Shown here piece by piece: positions 36,282 to 48,693 of a stretch of DNA of 64,000 nt. The notes beneath the pieces are model-generated. The model did no database searches and had not been told where the DNA came from. It saw only the letters and a program-made list of their open reading frames with translations. This DNA comes from Juglans regia. Taxonomy: Eukaryota; Streptophyta; Magnoliopsida; Fagales; Juglandaceae. The position numbers and the translations under genes are program-made. The stretch spans positions 1,120,781 through 1,184,780 of the forward strand of contig NC_049906.1 in the NCBI RefSeq assembly GCF_001411555.2. Reading direction: 5' to 3'. Within the stretch, counting starts at the first letter, position 1. The number at the start of each line of letters is the position of its first letter.

Positions 36282-37416
36282 ATGGCTCTTCCACTGCATA
36301 CACGAAAACGAGGGAGGGAAGGAGCCACGTCGGACACTGCCCGTATCGGAGCTCGTACTGTTATGGTAGAGAGAGAGGTCTTAATTAATGAGTTCGACGA
36401 ACTCTGTTGGCAGCAGACGAACCTAAGAGATGTTTTCCTCAGTAGAGGCTGGGGAAATATCTGCACATTGAGGGGGAAGGTATACCCCTCAATGGTTCAA
36501 GAATTCTATATGGGGATGTGTGACATGCCTCCGGATGCATCCTCTCACACCGTGACTGTACGCGGTGTTTCCATTGAGGTATCGGCAGATGTCATCGGCG
36601 AGCACCTCGGGATTCATCGAGGTGCTCAGACATTTACACACTCAACACCCCGTGAGGATGTAGGCACTTCTGCATCATCTACTGGCCGGGGATGTGAGCC
36701 AGCATCAGCCGGATGACCGAGACGAGGATTTCTACATCCTCACCGGGAGGGATCGCATGCAGATCGAGCGGAAGAACGCCTTCAACCAGAACCATCTGCT
36801 GCATTTCTTCCGCATGTTGCACCTTATTGTTGCAACAAATTTCGATCCTGTGGCTTATAAAACCACATTTAGTCGGCTTTGGGCACAATTTTTGATACGA
36901 GTGGCACGTGGAGATCCTATAGATTTGCCACTGCACATTTTTGAGAGGATCCGTTACGAGGCGAGCATCGTCTCCACGGATAATCTCCCATATGGTGTCC
37001 TCATCAGCCGACTATTACTTGCACGGGGAGTGCCGACCCAGCCAGAGGAGCGGGTCAAAGATCAGATGAGCCCCCTCGACATGACCACGCATCGGCGTAG
37101 CATTGGACAGGCGAGGGGACGTCAGCCACCCCCTGTAGAGGATCTAGTTCCTCCGACGCAGCCTGAGCCAGGTCATGTCGGGAGTAGTAGTCAGCATACG
37201 CCGAGTACATCTGCAGGAGATGTGCGGCCTGCTTGGGTTGATGCGGTCATCTCACAGCTGACTGCGCATATTGATCATAAGATCGATCGATCGCTCGAGG
37301 CTATATCGGCGTCTGTTGCCGAACTCACCCATCGTGTAACTATCCTCAACGACAAGGTTGATACCTTGACTGAGGAAGTACGGAGTTCGACTTTTGCGGA
37401 TAACGTTATCATCTGA
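36282..37416 (+). pseudogene. Plant-transposon-associated protein (PF20167-like), one frameshift
   Basis: The ATG at 36282 follows a 3' splice site (TTTTCAG at 36278). The first frame runs to 36716 with FDELCWQQTNLRDVFLSRGW, MVQEFYMGMCDMP and VTVRGVSIEVSADVIGEHLG. The second frame, from about 36660 to the stop at 37416, has LLAGDVSQHQPDD, NQNHLLHFFRMLHLIVATN and FERIRYEASIVSTDNLPYGV, then a Pro-rich linker and a coiled-coil end. This pattern fits the 'putative plant transposon protein' domain that accompanies plant mobile elements; its biochemical role is unknown to me. A one-base shift near 36655-36662 splits it. It points away from TNP2 and has its own promoter. Confidence 0.65.
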
Positions 37417-38003
37417 CTGTTGTTTACTACGTTCTATCAATTTTTGTATTTTATTTTTAATATTTGTAACGAAAAATATTATGGAATATTTTTATCGTTT
37501 TTTCATTTCAATTTTTAATCTTCTTTGATGTTATAATTTTCAACTTTAATACTAAATCACTGCATTTCAAATATATATAAATCAATAATATATATTTATA
37601 TATTACAAAGTGTGTATATATAAATATATACAATTCAATTTTTTAGACTTGTTCACAAATTATGCACAATAAAAATACATAATTTTTAAATTAAAGTCAT
37701 TTAATTTAAATTTACAATGAACGTTCGAACACGTTCGGTGGCAAACATTTTACGTTCGAACGTAAAATTAATAACATTCGAACGGTTGCGCCAAAACATT
37801 TTACGTTCCAACGTAAACAGACATAACGTTCGAACGTATATGTGACGTTCGAACGCATATTTCCCATACGTTCGAATGTAAAAAAATCTCATTCTATCTT
37901 TAGTGACGGTTTCCAAAAATTGTCACAGAAAATGCCTTTTAGTGACGGTCTAGGGACTGTCACAATTTTCCAACCATCACTAAAAAGCAATTGTGTTGTA
38001 GTG
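37417..38003. other. CACTA-II right subterminal zone
   Basis: Third-gene 3' region, then palindrome array 4 (37719-37880: GAACGTTCGAAC, TTACGTTCGAACGTAA, ATAACGTTCGAACGTAT and variants), then GTGACGG / CCATCAC motifs and the TIR ending at 38003. The right-hand array is shorter (about seven copies) than the left one. Confidence 0.85.
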
Positions 38004-38463
38004 GGTACGGGCTTAATACGAGCAACACTCGAAGAGTCATATGGCGGCTTGAGTATTTTGAAAATATAAGTATACGCAGAACGAAATGCAACTGTCAAGT
38101 GGAATATTAGAACCGACATAGCAATTGTGGTGAACTGTCAAGAAAACAGCAAGTAAACACAAATGGCTTCTACAAAAAGGTTTGACATGGACAATAGCGA
38201 CTAGATCAGGCACCATGGGTCAATGATGGTGTCCTGATCTGATATCATACCATGTAGGAAATTGTATAACAAAAAACTCTAAAATTCAATGTGTAATGAT
38301 AATAAATGGTTGGCCTATTTATATATATATTTTTTTATTGAAAAACTTGAGATTTTGTTTTTTAAATATCTTTTTAAATAATATGTTACCACTTTCACAC
38401 ACAAACGTAAACACATATAAAATTCTCACTTTTCAAATTAATGAATTAAGTCCATATGCGACT
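38004..38463. other. Flank between CACTA-II and copia 2
   Basis: 460 bp with no gene. It does not continue duplicated segment copy A, unlike what would be expected if CACTA-II had simply inserted in copy B. Confidence 0.5.
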
Positions 38464-38468
38464 ATATA

Positions 38469-39057
38469 TGTTGAGTGTGGAGCCTGGTGTATTCTTGTGA
38501 TAGCCCGATATGATGATCCAATGTGATAAAGATTCATTATGATTTTTTTGGGTGGATTTGCACTGTTTTGTTACTCGGGAAGCACCATATAGAAAGTTCG
38601 CTTAACATTCCACTCGAGTGAAGCTCAGACAGAAAGCTCACTCGACAGTGGGCTCAAGTGAAGCCTAGGCAGAGAATTTGCTTGATAGGTGCTCGAGCAA
38701 ACACCAGACAGAGAGTTAACTCAAGGCTCGCTGGACATACAACTAGAGTGAACATACGAAAAATTTCACCTCCTTAGGGTTTTTTCACTACATTGAATGA
38801 GGCATATAAATATAAAATGTTGAAACGTGAGTAACAGACATTTTTTCAGCAAAGAGAAAGTGAGGTGATAGAGAAAGTGGGAGAGCTTGAGTGAGTGAAA
38901 ATCTAGTAATTTTCATAACGCACTTCAACATTCTTCTGGATAAAGTTCCATGCAGCTTTGTGGACGTAGACAAATTGCCGAACAACATAAATCTTGTGTT
39001 ATGTGTTTGTTATTCTCTATTTTGCTTTACCAGTCTCGCATTATTGTTTCCCAAACA
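38469..39057 (+). repeat. Copia 2, 5' LTR (589 bp)
   Basis: Contains repeated words CTCGAGTGAAGC / GCTCGAGCAAA and a TATAAATATAAA box near 38805-38816. Confidence 0.88.
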
Positions 39058-39098
39058 ACTGGTATCAAAACTTTAGCCTCCGGATTAAGTAAGAAAGA

Positions 39099-42000
39099 TG
39101 ACTGGAGCAACACTGAAGCTGCCGGGAATAGAGAAGTTTGATGGTACATATTATAGATGCTGGAGAATGCAGATTGAGGATTATCTGTACGAGAAAAAAC
39201 TCTAACTTCCACTACTAGGGAGGAAGCCTAAAAGCATGGAAGATGCTGATTGAGATCTATTAAATTGATAGGTTATGGGGATTGTTTGGCTGACTCTATC
39301 CATATAAGTTGCACATAATGTTATTAAGGAAAAGATCACAACGGATCTGATGGCGGCATTGTTTAGGATATACTGAAAGCCGTCAGCAAATAACAAGGTG
39401 CACTCGATGAAGAAATTGTTCAATCTGAAAATGTCTGAAAGTACGTATGTTACCCAACATTTGAATGAATTTAATACTATCACAAATCAATTGTCAATTG
39501 TCATCTGTTGAAATTGGATTTGATGATGAGATTAGAGTATTGATTTTGTTGGTATCATTGTCAAATAATTGGGTAGCCATGAGAATAATTGTAGGTAATT
39601 ATGCTGAAAATATCAAGATATTTAAGATTTAATTCTTGATAAGGAGGTACGCAAGAGAGATTCTTGCGAAACCTCTAGTTCAAGTATTGCCCTAAACATT
39701 GATTCTAGGGGCAAAAGTTATTATAGGAATTATAAGAAGGGTAGATCAAAGTCCAAGAATTGGGGCATAAGCAAGTGAAGATCTGGGTAGCAGATTACTT
39801 GTTAAGAAAATAGAGAATGACGTGAAAAACGCTACAACTTAGGAATTACCGGAAGCTCTACTTCTTACAGTTCACAACTCTGTTGATGATTGAAGATTCG
39901 ATTTAGGGGTTTCCTTTCACACCACGTCACGCATAGAAATTATGCAGAACTATGTTGCTAAAGATTTTGGTAAGGCATACCTAGTCGACAGTGAGGCACT
40001 GAGTATAAATACTCATGGGAGTGGAAAATGTTGATTTTGTACTCTTGAACAGGAATGTGTGGACCTTGCAAACAGTCAGACACATTTCCTAGTTAAAAAA
40101 GAGTCTGATCTCTGTAGGAAAGCTTAATGACTATGATCATTCAATGGTTTTCTCAAAAACCACTTGGAAGGTTACCATAGGAGCAGTGGTGTTGGCTCGT
40201 GGTCAGAAGACGGGTACTTTGTACATTACAACAGGATCGAGTGACACAATTGCTACCACTGCAGCTGAGAATCCAGCATAATTGTGGGATTGTAGACTTG
40301 GCCACATGAGTCGGAAAGGGATGAAGTCACTTCTGTCATAGGGAAAGCTATCAAAATTGAAGTTAGTTAATCCGGTCTCGTGTGAGAGTTGCATTCAGGG
40401 CAAGAAGAAAAAGCTAAGCTTCTTGAAGGGTGGCAGAGCACTGAGATCCAAACATCTAGATCTTGTTCACACTGATTTATAGGGACCTTCCCCAGTCCTA
40501 TCACTTGTAGATCCTCGATACTATCTCACATTCATCGACAACCATAGCAGAAAGTATGGGCTTATTTCTTGAAATTTAAATCTCACGTATTAGATGTATT
40601 CAAGAAATGGAAAGCTCAAGTTGAGACAGATATAGACCTGAAGCTGAAATGCTTAAGGTCTGACAATGGTGGCGAGTACATTGATGGAAGATTTAGAGAG
40701 TGCTGCGCAACACATGGAATTAGAATGGAGAAGACAATTCCTGGGATCCCACAACATAATAATGTTGCAAAGCGCATGAACAAAACCATCAATGAACGTG
40801 CCAAGAGTATGAGGCTGCATGCAGGGTTGCCACCTATGTTTTGGGCTGATGCAGTCAGCACGAAAGTCTAATTGATAAAAAGAGGATAATCAGTTCCATT
40901 GGAGTGCAAACTACTTGAAACATTCTAGAGTGGGAAAGATGTGAAACTTTGGTTGTGTTTATTATGTTCTTGTTAATTCTGCTTCTCGTAGCAAGCTTGA
41001 TGCCAACTTAAGGAAATGTTATTTCATTGGCTATAGAGATGAGTTATTTGGCTATCACTTATTGGATGAGCAAAGCCAAAAAATCATCAGAAGCTAAAAG
41101 ATTTTTGTACAAAGACAAGTCTAGGACATCAGTAGATGCAGCCTCGTATGAGTTTGAGTTTGTAGATGACCTGCCAGAGGTCATAATGCATAGCAGAAAT
41201 GTCAGTGACAGGGTGAAGGGGCCCAACACACCTATTCCCATTATTCCACAGAAAGAACTAGAACTGTCCACACTTGCAACTGCAGTTCACTAGTCTACTA
41301 GTAGTGAACTACATTCTACTGACTGATGGCAACAAGCCACAGAATTATGAGGAAACTTTGCAAGATAAGAACTCGAGCTAGTGGCAGTCATCTATGAAAG
41401 ATGAGATGGATTCTCTACTAGGGAATCAGACTTGGGAGGTGATAGAACTTCAAACAGGAAAGAAAGTTTTACAAAACAAGTATGTATACCGAATGAAGAC
41501 TGAGCACGACAGTAGCAAGAGATACAGAGCCAGACTTGTTGTGAAGGGATTTGAGCAGAAGTAAGGCATTCACTACTCTGAGATTTTCTCACCAGTGGTG
41601 AAAATCACTACTATCAAGTTAGTATTGAGAGTGGAAATTGGAGAGGACTTATATCTTGAGCAGCTAGATGTCAAGACAGCTTTTATTCATAGAGACCTAG
41701 AAGAAGACATCAACATGCACGAGCCTGAGGGATTTACAGTATATGGAAAGAAGAAGAACTGGGTTTGCTAACTAAAGAATGGCTTGTATGGTCTTGAACA
41801 AGCACCCGTACAATGGCACAAGGAATTTGACATGAGCTTCTTGTATAGTTCAGGGTACTTCAAATGTTAGGCAGATCAATGTTGTTGTATGAGGTATTTT
41901 GACGACTTTTGTATCATTTTATTATTATATGTGGATGATATGCTCATTGTAGGACCTATCATTGAGAAGATCAATGATTTGAAGAGGCAGTTGTCAAAGT

Positions 42001-42871
42001 AGTTTGTAATGAAAGATTTGGGATCTGCAAAACAAATCCTTGGCATGAGAATTATCAGAGATAGTGTCAGAGGTACGTTGAGACTTTTACAGACAGATTA
42101 TATTGAAAAAGTGCTCAACAAGTTCAATATGGACATGGCACAACCAGTAAGTACAACCTTGGAAAGTCACTCGGACTTACCAAGAATCAGTCACCAAAGT
42201 CAAAAGAGGAGCATGATCACATGCGTAAGATACCCTACACCTCAGCTATCAGTTCCTTGATTTATGCTATGGTCTGCACAAGATTAGATATTGCCCATGT
42301 AGTGGGAGTTGTGAGCAGGTATATGAGTAATCCATGAAAATAACACTGGGAGGTTGTAAAGTGGGTCTTGAGGTATCTCTGGGCTCCTCAGATACATGCC
42401 TTTGTTTTATAACCGGAGCTGATCTAAAGCTATAGGGATATGTTGATGTTGACCTAGTGGTGAAACTGACAGTAGGAAGAGTGCCACAAGTTTTGTATAC
42501 ACTTTGGGTGGTGCTACTGTGTCTTGAGGTTCAAATTTGTAGAAGACAGTAGCACTATTTACCACAATGGCTAATTATATTGTTGTGACATAAGCAGCAA
42601 AGGAGATGATTAGGTTACAAACTTATTGGAGGAATTAGGTAAGAAGAACAAGTATGGCACTCTTTACAGTGACAATCAGAGTGTCATATTCCTTGTCAAG
42701 AATCCAGCGTTCCATTCCAGGACCAAACATATTCTGATCAGGTATAATTTCATTTGGGCAAATGATACTTAAGAAGATTTGTGAAAGCAAAAACCCTGCT
42801 GATATGTTGATAAAGGGTGTTACACTTGAGAAACTGAAGTTGTGTGCATCTTCAATTGCTCTTCTAACTTG
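39099..42871 (+). pseudogene. Copia 2 gag-pol polyprotein, multiple breaks
   Basis: A degraded gag starts at ATG 39099 (MTGATLKLPGIEKFDG). Remnants in order: a GAG-pre-integrase-like LWDCRLGHMS (near 40280); integrase with LRSDNGGEYIDG and PQHNNVAKRMNKTI (40630-40790; the usual ERMN glutamate is Lys); reverse transcriptase with YRARLVVKGFEQK, LDVKTAFIHRDLEED, LYGLEQAPVQWH and intact LYVDDMLIVG (near 41930-41960); MKDLGSAKQILGMRI; RNase H remnants; end near 42871. At least ten stops and several frameshifts. LLYVDDMLIVG and MKDLGxAKxILGM are typical of the Tnt1-like lineage. Confidence 0.88.
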
Positions 42872-42964
42872 AGTGCACAGGATATGAGCTGAAGAGGAGG
42901 AGGATTCAGTTTTGGAGGTAGGTAGTTGATACTTGTGGTTGTACCGGTCTTAAAGTGGGAGAAT

Positions 42965-43331
42965 TATTGAGTGTAGAGCCTAGTTTACTCTTGTGGCAGC
43001 CCGATTTAATGACTTGACTTGACAAAGATTCGTTACCATTTTTAGGTATATTTGGCACTAGTTTTGACATGAGAAGTGACAAACAAAAAGTTCACTCAAC
43101 ATTTGCTCGACATTCCGCTCGAGTGAAGCCCAGATAGAAAGCTCGCTCGATAGTGAGCTCGAGCAAAGACCAAGCAGAGAGTTCACTTGACAGGTATTTG
43201 CATGCATTCGGACTAAATAAAATTCCTTTCATCTCCGTGGATATATGCAAATTGCTGAACCACCTAAATTTTGTGTTGTGCGTTTGTTTCTCTATTTTTC
43301 TTTACTATTCTCGCATTATCGTTTCCCAACA
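42965..43331 (+). repeat. Copia 2, 3' LTR (367 bp, internally deleted)
   Basis: Matches the 5' LTR at both ends, but the middle part (from GCTCGCTGGACAT to about ACTTCAACATTC of the 5' copy) is missing. Confidence 0.85.
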
Positions 43332-43336
43332 ATATA

Positions 43337-45377
43337 TGCATGTACGTATGCAAAATTATCATACATGTCGCTGTCATGACATGGATGGATATGATCATGT
43401 GTCAACATTAATCCCAACGACACCACATATCTAGAAATTGCGTACATTCATCATTCATCATTCTCAATCCTCATTTTCAATTTCATGATCTTTGTAGAAG
43501 CTAGTGCCCCTTTAGACGTTGATTTGTTGATAGTAGATAGCCAAATCTAATACCCTTAACTAGCACATTAGAATTATCCAGGCAAGGATCATCTCTTAAG
43601 AACATCATATTCATGGAGATTTTCTGCCTTATTAGCATTCATATATTAGGTAAATTATAAGACAAAAATTAGGTACTTGTCCTTAGACTTCTTTATAAAT
43701 CCGTACGTTTAACTAGTAATGATCTTCGTAGTACTAGACCAGCTAGGTTATGAGATCCAACCCATTTTGGTGGGTGTGCTTTGAATAAGAATAGGATCAC
43801 TTGATGAAATTACCTAAGTACCCATGTAGTTAGATCTCACGCTTCACCACACAATTAATGAAATTGATAAGTCACTTGTTATATGATAATATGATAAATA
43901 ATCAAATACATAAAGTAATAAAAGTGCTTAAAATCAATTTTGGTTATGAAGAGAAACCCTTTGAAAAACTCTTCAAAGGTAAAACTCTACGGGACAACCA
44001 AACTTAAAAAAGTCAATCTTATTATTTGAAAATCAATTACAAGTAAATCACAATTACAAAAGCTTAGTAATTTGACTCTCTTACTTAACCAGACAAACGA
44101 CTTGTTTGTCTTCTACCGCAGTAGCAGCCAGAACCTCTGGCGATCTTCAAACTATTAACTTTCCTCTTGGAACTCCAATGGTTAAATTTGATCACTTCTA
44201 CTCTGATACAGAGTAAGTACGCACTCAAAGAGAGAAATGAAAACACTTGAAAATTCTTCACAAGAATTTTCTCACACTCAAGGTCTTGGATCTCACGTTG
44301 ATCATCAAGCTCTTTGAAAAATTAACTGATCAAAAGATCCAATCCTCAGCCGAAAATCCTCAATTAAATAAGATGCCCAATATTTGATCTGTAGTAGGAC
44401 TTTACTGATGGAATGAGTTTGGTAGGAATTTGATCTGCAGTAAGACTCTGGCGTTTGTTGACACCTATCGCTAATTCTTCTCAGCAGATATAATTTCCAC
44501 ACAGATCCTTCATAGGATAATTCCAGACTCCTTATTATTTGGATATATACACTCTTGATTTATCTAAAACATTATCTGATGATTTCTAGATGTACGACAT
44601 ATGGTTATAAATAAATCAAGGTGATTTACATTCAGCAAACATCAAATAAACTTTATCCATCTAGTCACCTAGTCTTAGCCAAAATCTTGCATTTACACTT
44701 GATAATAAATATTCAAAAAAAAAACAAAAAAAATTTGAGCATTATTCTCCACGTTTCGATAAACAGACAAGAATTGGATTTGTAACTTTCAACATTTTGT
44801 GGTATGTACGTACTGGCATTTTATTTTATTGTTGGATTTCTGTGGGCTTTCTTTTATTGTTATTAAATGAAGGCTTTTGATGATGTTTGGACTAGCGAAA
44901 TAATTGGGCTGAGATGGATTAATGTTTGGATGTGCAGTACATGTATTTAAGTTCATATGTTTGGAGCGATTGATGGTGCAACAGCATTGCAATGTATGCT
45001 GGTCATGACGGTTGCAAATAAATTGATGTCCTTGTGCACAAATGTATTTAAGTTTATAAGCTTTGGAGGAATACTGTAATCTTGTAAGATTGTTTTCTTC
45101 ATGCAACGGTCTTTCTGTAGTACATTTAAGATCAATAACATGTACAGCAGTGTTAGATGTATATACAAAATATATTGCATGCAATACATGTTATTGCACT
45201 ATATATATGCAAATCTAGCTTGTGCCTATTGGAAGTCTTGTAAATTGGCATATATATATAGCTAGTTTTATCCTAGAAAATTAGTACTAGTCATGCAATT
45301 AGCTAGGGCTTAATGGCAAGATCAATATATAATTAGCATTCGTATGTAAGAAAATTACAAACAATTTATTTTATATG
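43337..45377. other. Intergenic stretch, no gene recognised
   Basis: AT-rich. Short open frames at 44305-44502 and 44789-45189 have no recognisable domain. I see no terminal repeats that would define an element. Confidence 0.45.
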
Positions 45378-46160
45378 AAAAACCAGTTGCAGAAAATACT
45401 TTGCAAATAGTTTAGTAATTTTTTTGCAATTAATCATATTGTCTTGAGACAATTTATTTCCAATGAGTTTTCTATTTCGTTGGAAATGAACGACACATGA
45501 CATGCAACGTACGTGTTTATATTTCCATTGCAATTAATAATATTTGCAATGAAATTATTATGATCAATATTTCATAAATTTATTTGCAACGATTTTTCAA
45601 TTTGTTGCAAAAAGAAATTTGCAACAATTTTCCAATTCTTTGCGAAAAGATATTTGCAACAATATTTTCAATTCGTTGCATGAAAATATTTACAGCAATT
45701 TTTTCGATTTGTTTCGTGAAAATATTTACAATAGTTGAAAATATATTTGCAAATTCGTTGGAAATAAAAAGTACTTGCAATGAGAATAGGCTTTGTTGGT
45801 AAAAGGCCAACCATTTGCAACAATGCCAACTGCATAAATTGTCATTTGCAAAGAATGGTTGGTTGGAAATAAAAGGTAATTGCTACAAGAACTGATCTCG
45901 TTGGTAAATGATCAAGTATTTGCAACGAAAAAGGACTTGACCTATGTGTACGTACAATATTGATGATAATATATGTATTTGCAACGATGATATTTCGTGG
46001 CTAAAAATGTTTATTTGCAACGAAAAAAGCCATTGTCGAGAAATACTTTTTCTTTAACTGCATTTGCAACAGCAGGGCAACGAAAAGTGATCGTTGCAAT
46101 TACTTTTTTGCATCGAGAAATGGATCTTTATTTTTGCAAAAAGTGATTTTTGTTGGGGTG
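45378..46160. mobile_element. Probable decayed CACTA-like terminus with TTTGCAACGA array
   Basis: More than a dozen copies of TTTGCAAC(G/A)A or its complement lie between 45390 and 46140, often as hairpin pairs (ATTTGCAAC ... GTTGCAAA), in otherwise AT-rich DNA. At 46160 the region ends TTTTTGTTGGGGTG, whose complement CACCCCAACAAAAATCAC resembles a CACTA-type TIR with mutations. No transposase gene and no opposite TIR are seen. Could also be a Mutator-like or unclassified MITE cluster. Confidence 0.4.
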
Positions 46161-48629
46161 ATGCATTAATTATGTAAGAAGATCTTTATTTTTGGTGATA
46201 TTTTTTAAGAGAAAAATAATATTTATAATTTTAGGACGTATCTGGATATGCAAGTCATGTAAACTACTCTTTTTGAAAAAGATGGTTAAATCTAAAATTT
46301 ATATAAAAAAAAATATTTTTTTAATATTGGATCTCACTTTTCTTTTTAAAGGGATTACGCAGTCTGAAGTTTGTATCTTTCTTTTATTAATGAATATATA
46401 TATATATATATTCGTATCTCTCCAAAAATAAATTTTAATGAGAAGTGAAATTAACCATGGTTTAAGTTGCTTGGTTTGGTGAAGGATGACCTAAATAGAA
46501 GTCAAATAAATTATGATGCAGAGCCTTTTTGCCTCTAACTAAGGTGCAGTACATATCATCATGTACTTGTACTTCTGTTTTAGATGCGCGTAGTACTGCA
46601 AAAATCAAATATGCTATATAAGAAACCATGCATGAATGCGACCTTGATCATGTTCTACCCTCAATTTCTTCATTCCTTTCTCTTAATTAGCAGCTCTCCA
46701 TCTTCAACTGCATGCTAATTTTGAATTCCAAAATAATCTCTCAGCTTTTAGTTCGATCGGTGCCCTAACGTCTGGTGTCTTCCTAAATTTTTATAAAATG
46801 CCAATCATCAGAAAAGAAGCAAGTGCATGAGATCGATGAGTAATATTCTTGGGGTCATATATCTGGATTAAGCGTTTATCTCTCTGCAAGCGGCCCGATG
46901 GCTGAAGACTGCCGGCAATTAAACTGATCATTTAACGTAACGTCAAATTTGGGGTGATTACACAGTTATGTTACTCGATTCTGTTCTTCTAAATTTCTAA
47001 TTACGATTAAAAGATTCAACTTTCAAGACTCTGATCTCTCTCTCTCTCTGTGCTACTTCTAGCTACTTGGTCGCTGTGGAAATGCCCATGATGCAAGGTG
47101 TTCCGAAAGATCAGGTACTGGGCATGCTAGCTGGTGTTTTGACATTAGAGACAGCTGGGTCGTAATTAAGTTCCTTATCCTCTTCGATCCGGTCCACACA
47201 TGCATTTTCTTTAATCAATCAGCAGATTTTGTCAAGCTGCGAGGCAATTAATCATGTGCAAGTTCTTTGATTTTATCTGAGCTATCTGCCAGTCTGCGAG
47301 ATCCACGATCGATGCTTGTTATTTTATTCCAGGGAATTCCATCAAAGTTTGGACATGATGCTTATTATTTGGATCTATATCTTGATCTGCACCCACCATG
47401 TGGCTTTTATTAAAATTTTCTTTTGCAAGAACGTGTTCAGCTAGGCTTATCATTTAACTAATCAATTAAATATTTTGTTTTTCGTTTTCAAGAAGAGGAC
47501 CATTAACTAATTAGTTGGCCGAAGCAATAATCAATGGGAAAAAAGAATGAAAAAGATTCCATCTCTTTCATGGAACACAACAGCTAGCCACAGCGACGAA
47601 TGAGTTCTTATATATAAAATATTCCGAACAAGCTTCCAAAATTGTGATAAAATAATTGCATTAATTTAATTACTTGGGCGCTAGACAATTCGCCACGTGT
47701 AATATTAAATCATTATACTTTAGAACTAGTATATGGCTGGACGTATATATAACATAATTCGAACCACGTCGTCGATTACGATAATTAAGATCAAATAATC
47801 ATGGACACATGATATATATCAAATAATGCCATATTAAAAAATTAAACTTGAGAACTACTATAAGATAATTTGAATCATGCATACATGACATCATCGATTA
47901 TATTATATCAGATCGAAAGAATCATGCAGGGCACATAAAACAACTAACATATGTTTATTATATTCCATCGAACAGTATATCAAGTAACATGCATACATGG
48001 ACACATTATAAATACATTAGATAAATGGATTTTGAAGTTAAAGTAGTTAACCGAGATCTAGATGACAATCTTTCATATGATCGAATATTATTGGGTTCTA
48101 AAACCAATCTTTTGGGTCATTTTGTTATAACTTTGGAGATTTGGTCAAAGTATTGCGCCCATATACTGATCTAAACAATGGGTAATCATGTGAAACAACA
48201 AATGATCTTAATTAAAGAACAAATTATCTTGCGAAAGGCATCGTGCGTAATTAATTTGATTTTAATGTGCAAGTGATTATTAAAAATTTTACATGCTATA
48301 AGGCTAAACATAACTAATTGGATTGCTTACTTTGATATTTTATGAGAAACTGTTGGTCCCAAAATCTTAAGGTGAATGTATAGTTGTATTAATTACGTAC
48401 TTTGCAACTTGCAAGTAATGAAAACTTGCTGATGCTATTGGCCGGCCATGATCACGAACACGCGCGCCCTAGATTTATTAATATATATAATAGTTTATGA
48501 GATATTATTGATCCCATATTTTAAGGTGGATAATGGATATATGATTTTTTATTTAACTCTAGGTAGGGTGAGTTGCAGATATGGGATACGATCGAGCTTG
48601 GGATATGCGCGTCTCTGAAAAGTTCATCC
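46161..48629. other. Laccase upstream region, no gene recognised
   Basis: AT-rich intergenic DNA with a CT run near 47038-47050. No coding exon or TE terminus could be supported. It includes the distal laccase promoter. Confidence 0.5.
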
Positions 48630-48637
48630 TATAAATA
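48630..48637 (+). promoter_or_regulatory. TATA box of the laccase gene
   Basis: TATAAATA, 64 bp upstream of the ATG at 48694, which implies a leader of about 30 nt. Confidence 0.65.
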
Positions 48638-48693
48638 ATGCTAAATGCCAGCTGAAAGTCGCAGAACAAAGTCTGGTGAGGGGAATTGCAGAT

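Larger units (their letters stand above)
24776..38003 (-). mobile_element. CACTA (En/Spm) DNA transposon II, complete, 13.2 kb
   Basis: Left end CACTACAACAGAATGTG at 24776; right end ...AATTGTGTTGTAGTG at 38003, whose complement is CACTACAACACAATTGC. Subterminal GTGACGGTT / AACCGTCAC motifs follow at both ends. Inside are a TNPA-like gene, a TNP2 transposase (both minus) and a third gene (plus). Arrays of ACGTTCGAACGT-type palindromes lie near both ends and also at 32825-33265 and 35316-36207. The flanking triplets (TGA left, GGT right) do not match, so no 3-bp target-site duplication is visible. Confidence 0.93.
38469..43331 (+). mobile_element. Ty1/copia retrotransposon 2 (4863 bp, heavily decayed)
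   Basis: LTRs 38469-39057 and 42965-43331 share starts T(G/A)TTGAGTGT(G/A)GAGCC and ends CGTTTCCCAA(A)CA-type. A perfect ATATA duplication flanks it (38464-38468, 43332-43336). The primer site TGGTATCAAAAC is at 39060-39071 and a purine tract AAAGTGGGAGAA precedes the 3' LTR. The 3' LTR is about 220 bp shorter because of an internal deletion. The element is inserted 465 bp right of CACTA-II. Confidence 0.92.

Noticed and set aside
43860..44720. Possible solo LTR downstream of copia 2
   Set aside because: Composition resembles an LTR leader, but no TG...CA ends with a duplication could be identified.
47080..47110. Short coding-looking phrase (MPMMQGVPKDQ)
   Set aside because: Too short, with no splice context or domain.
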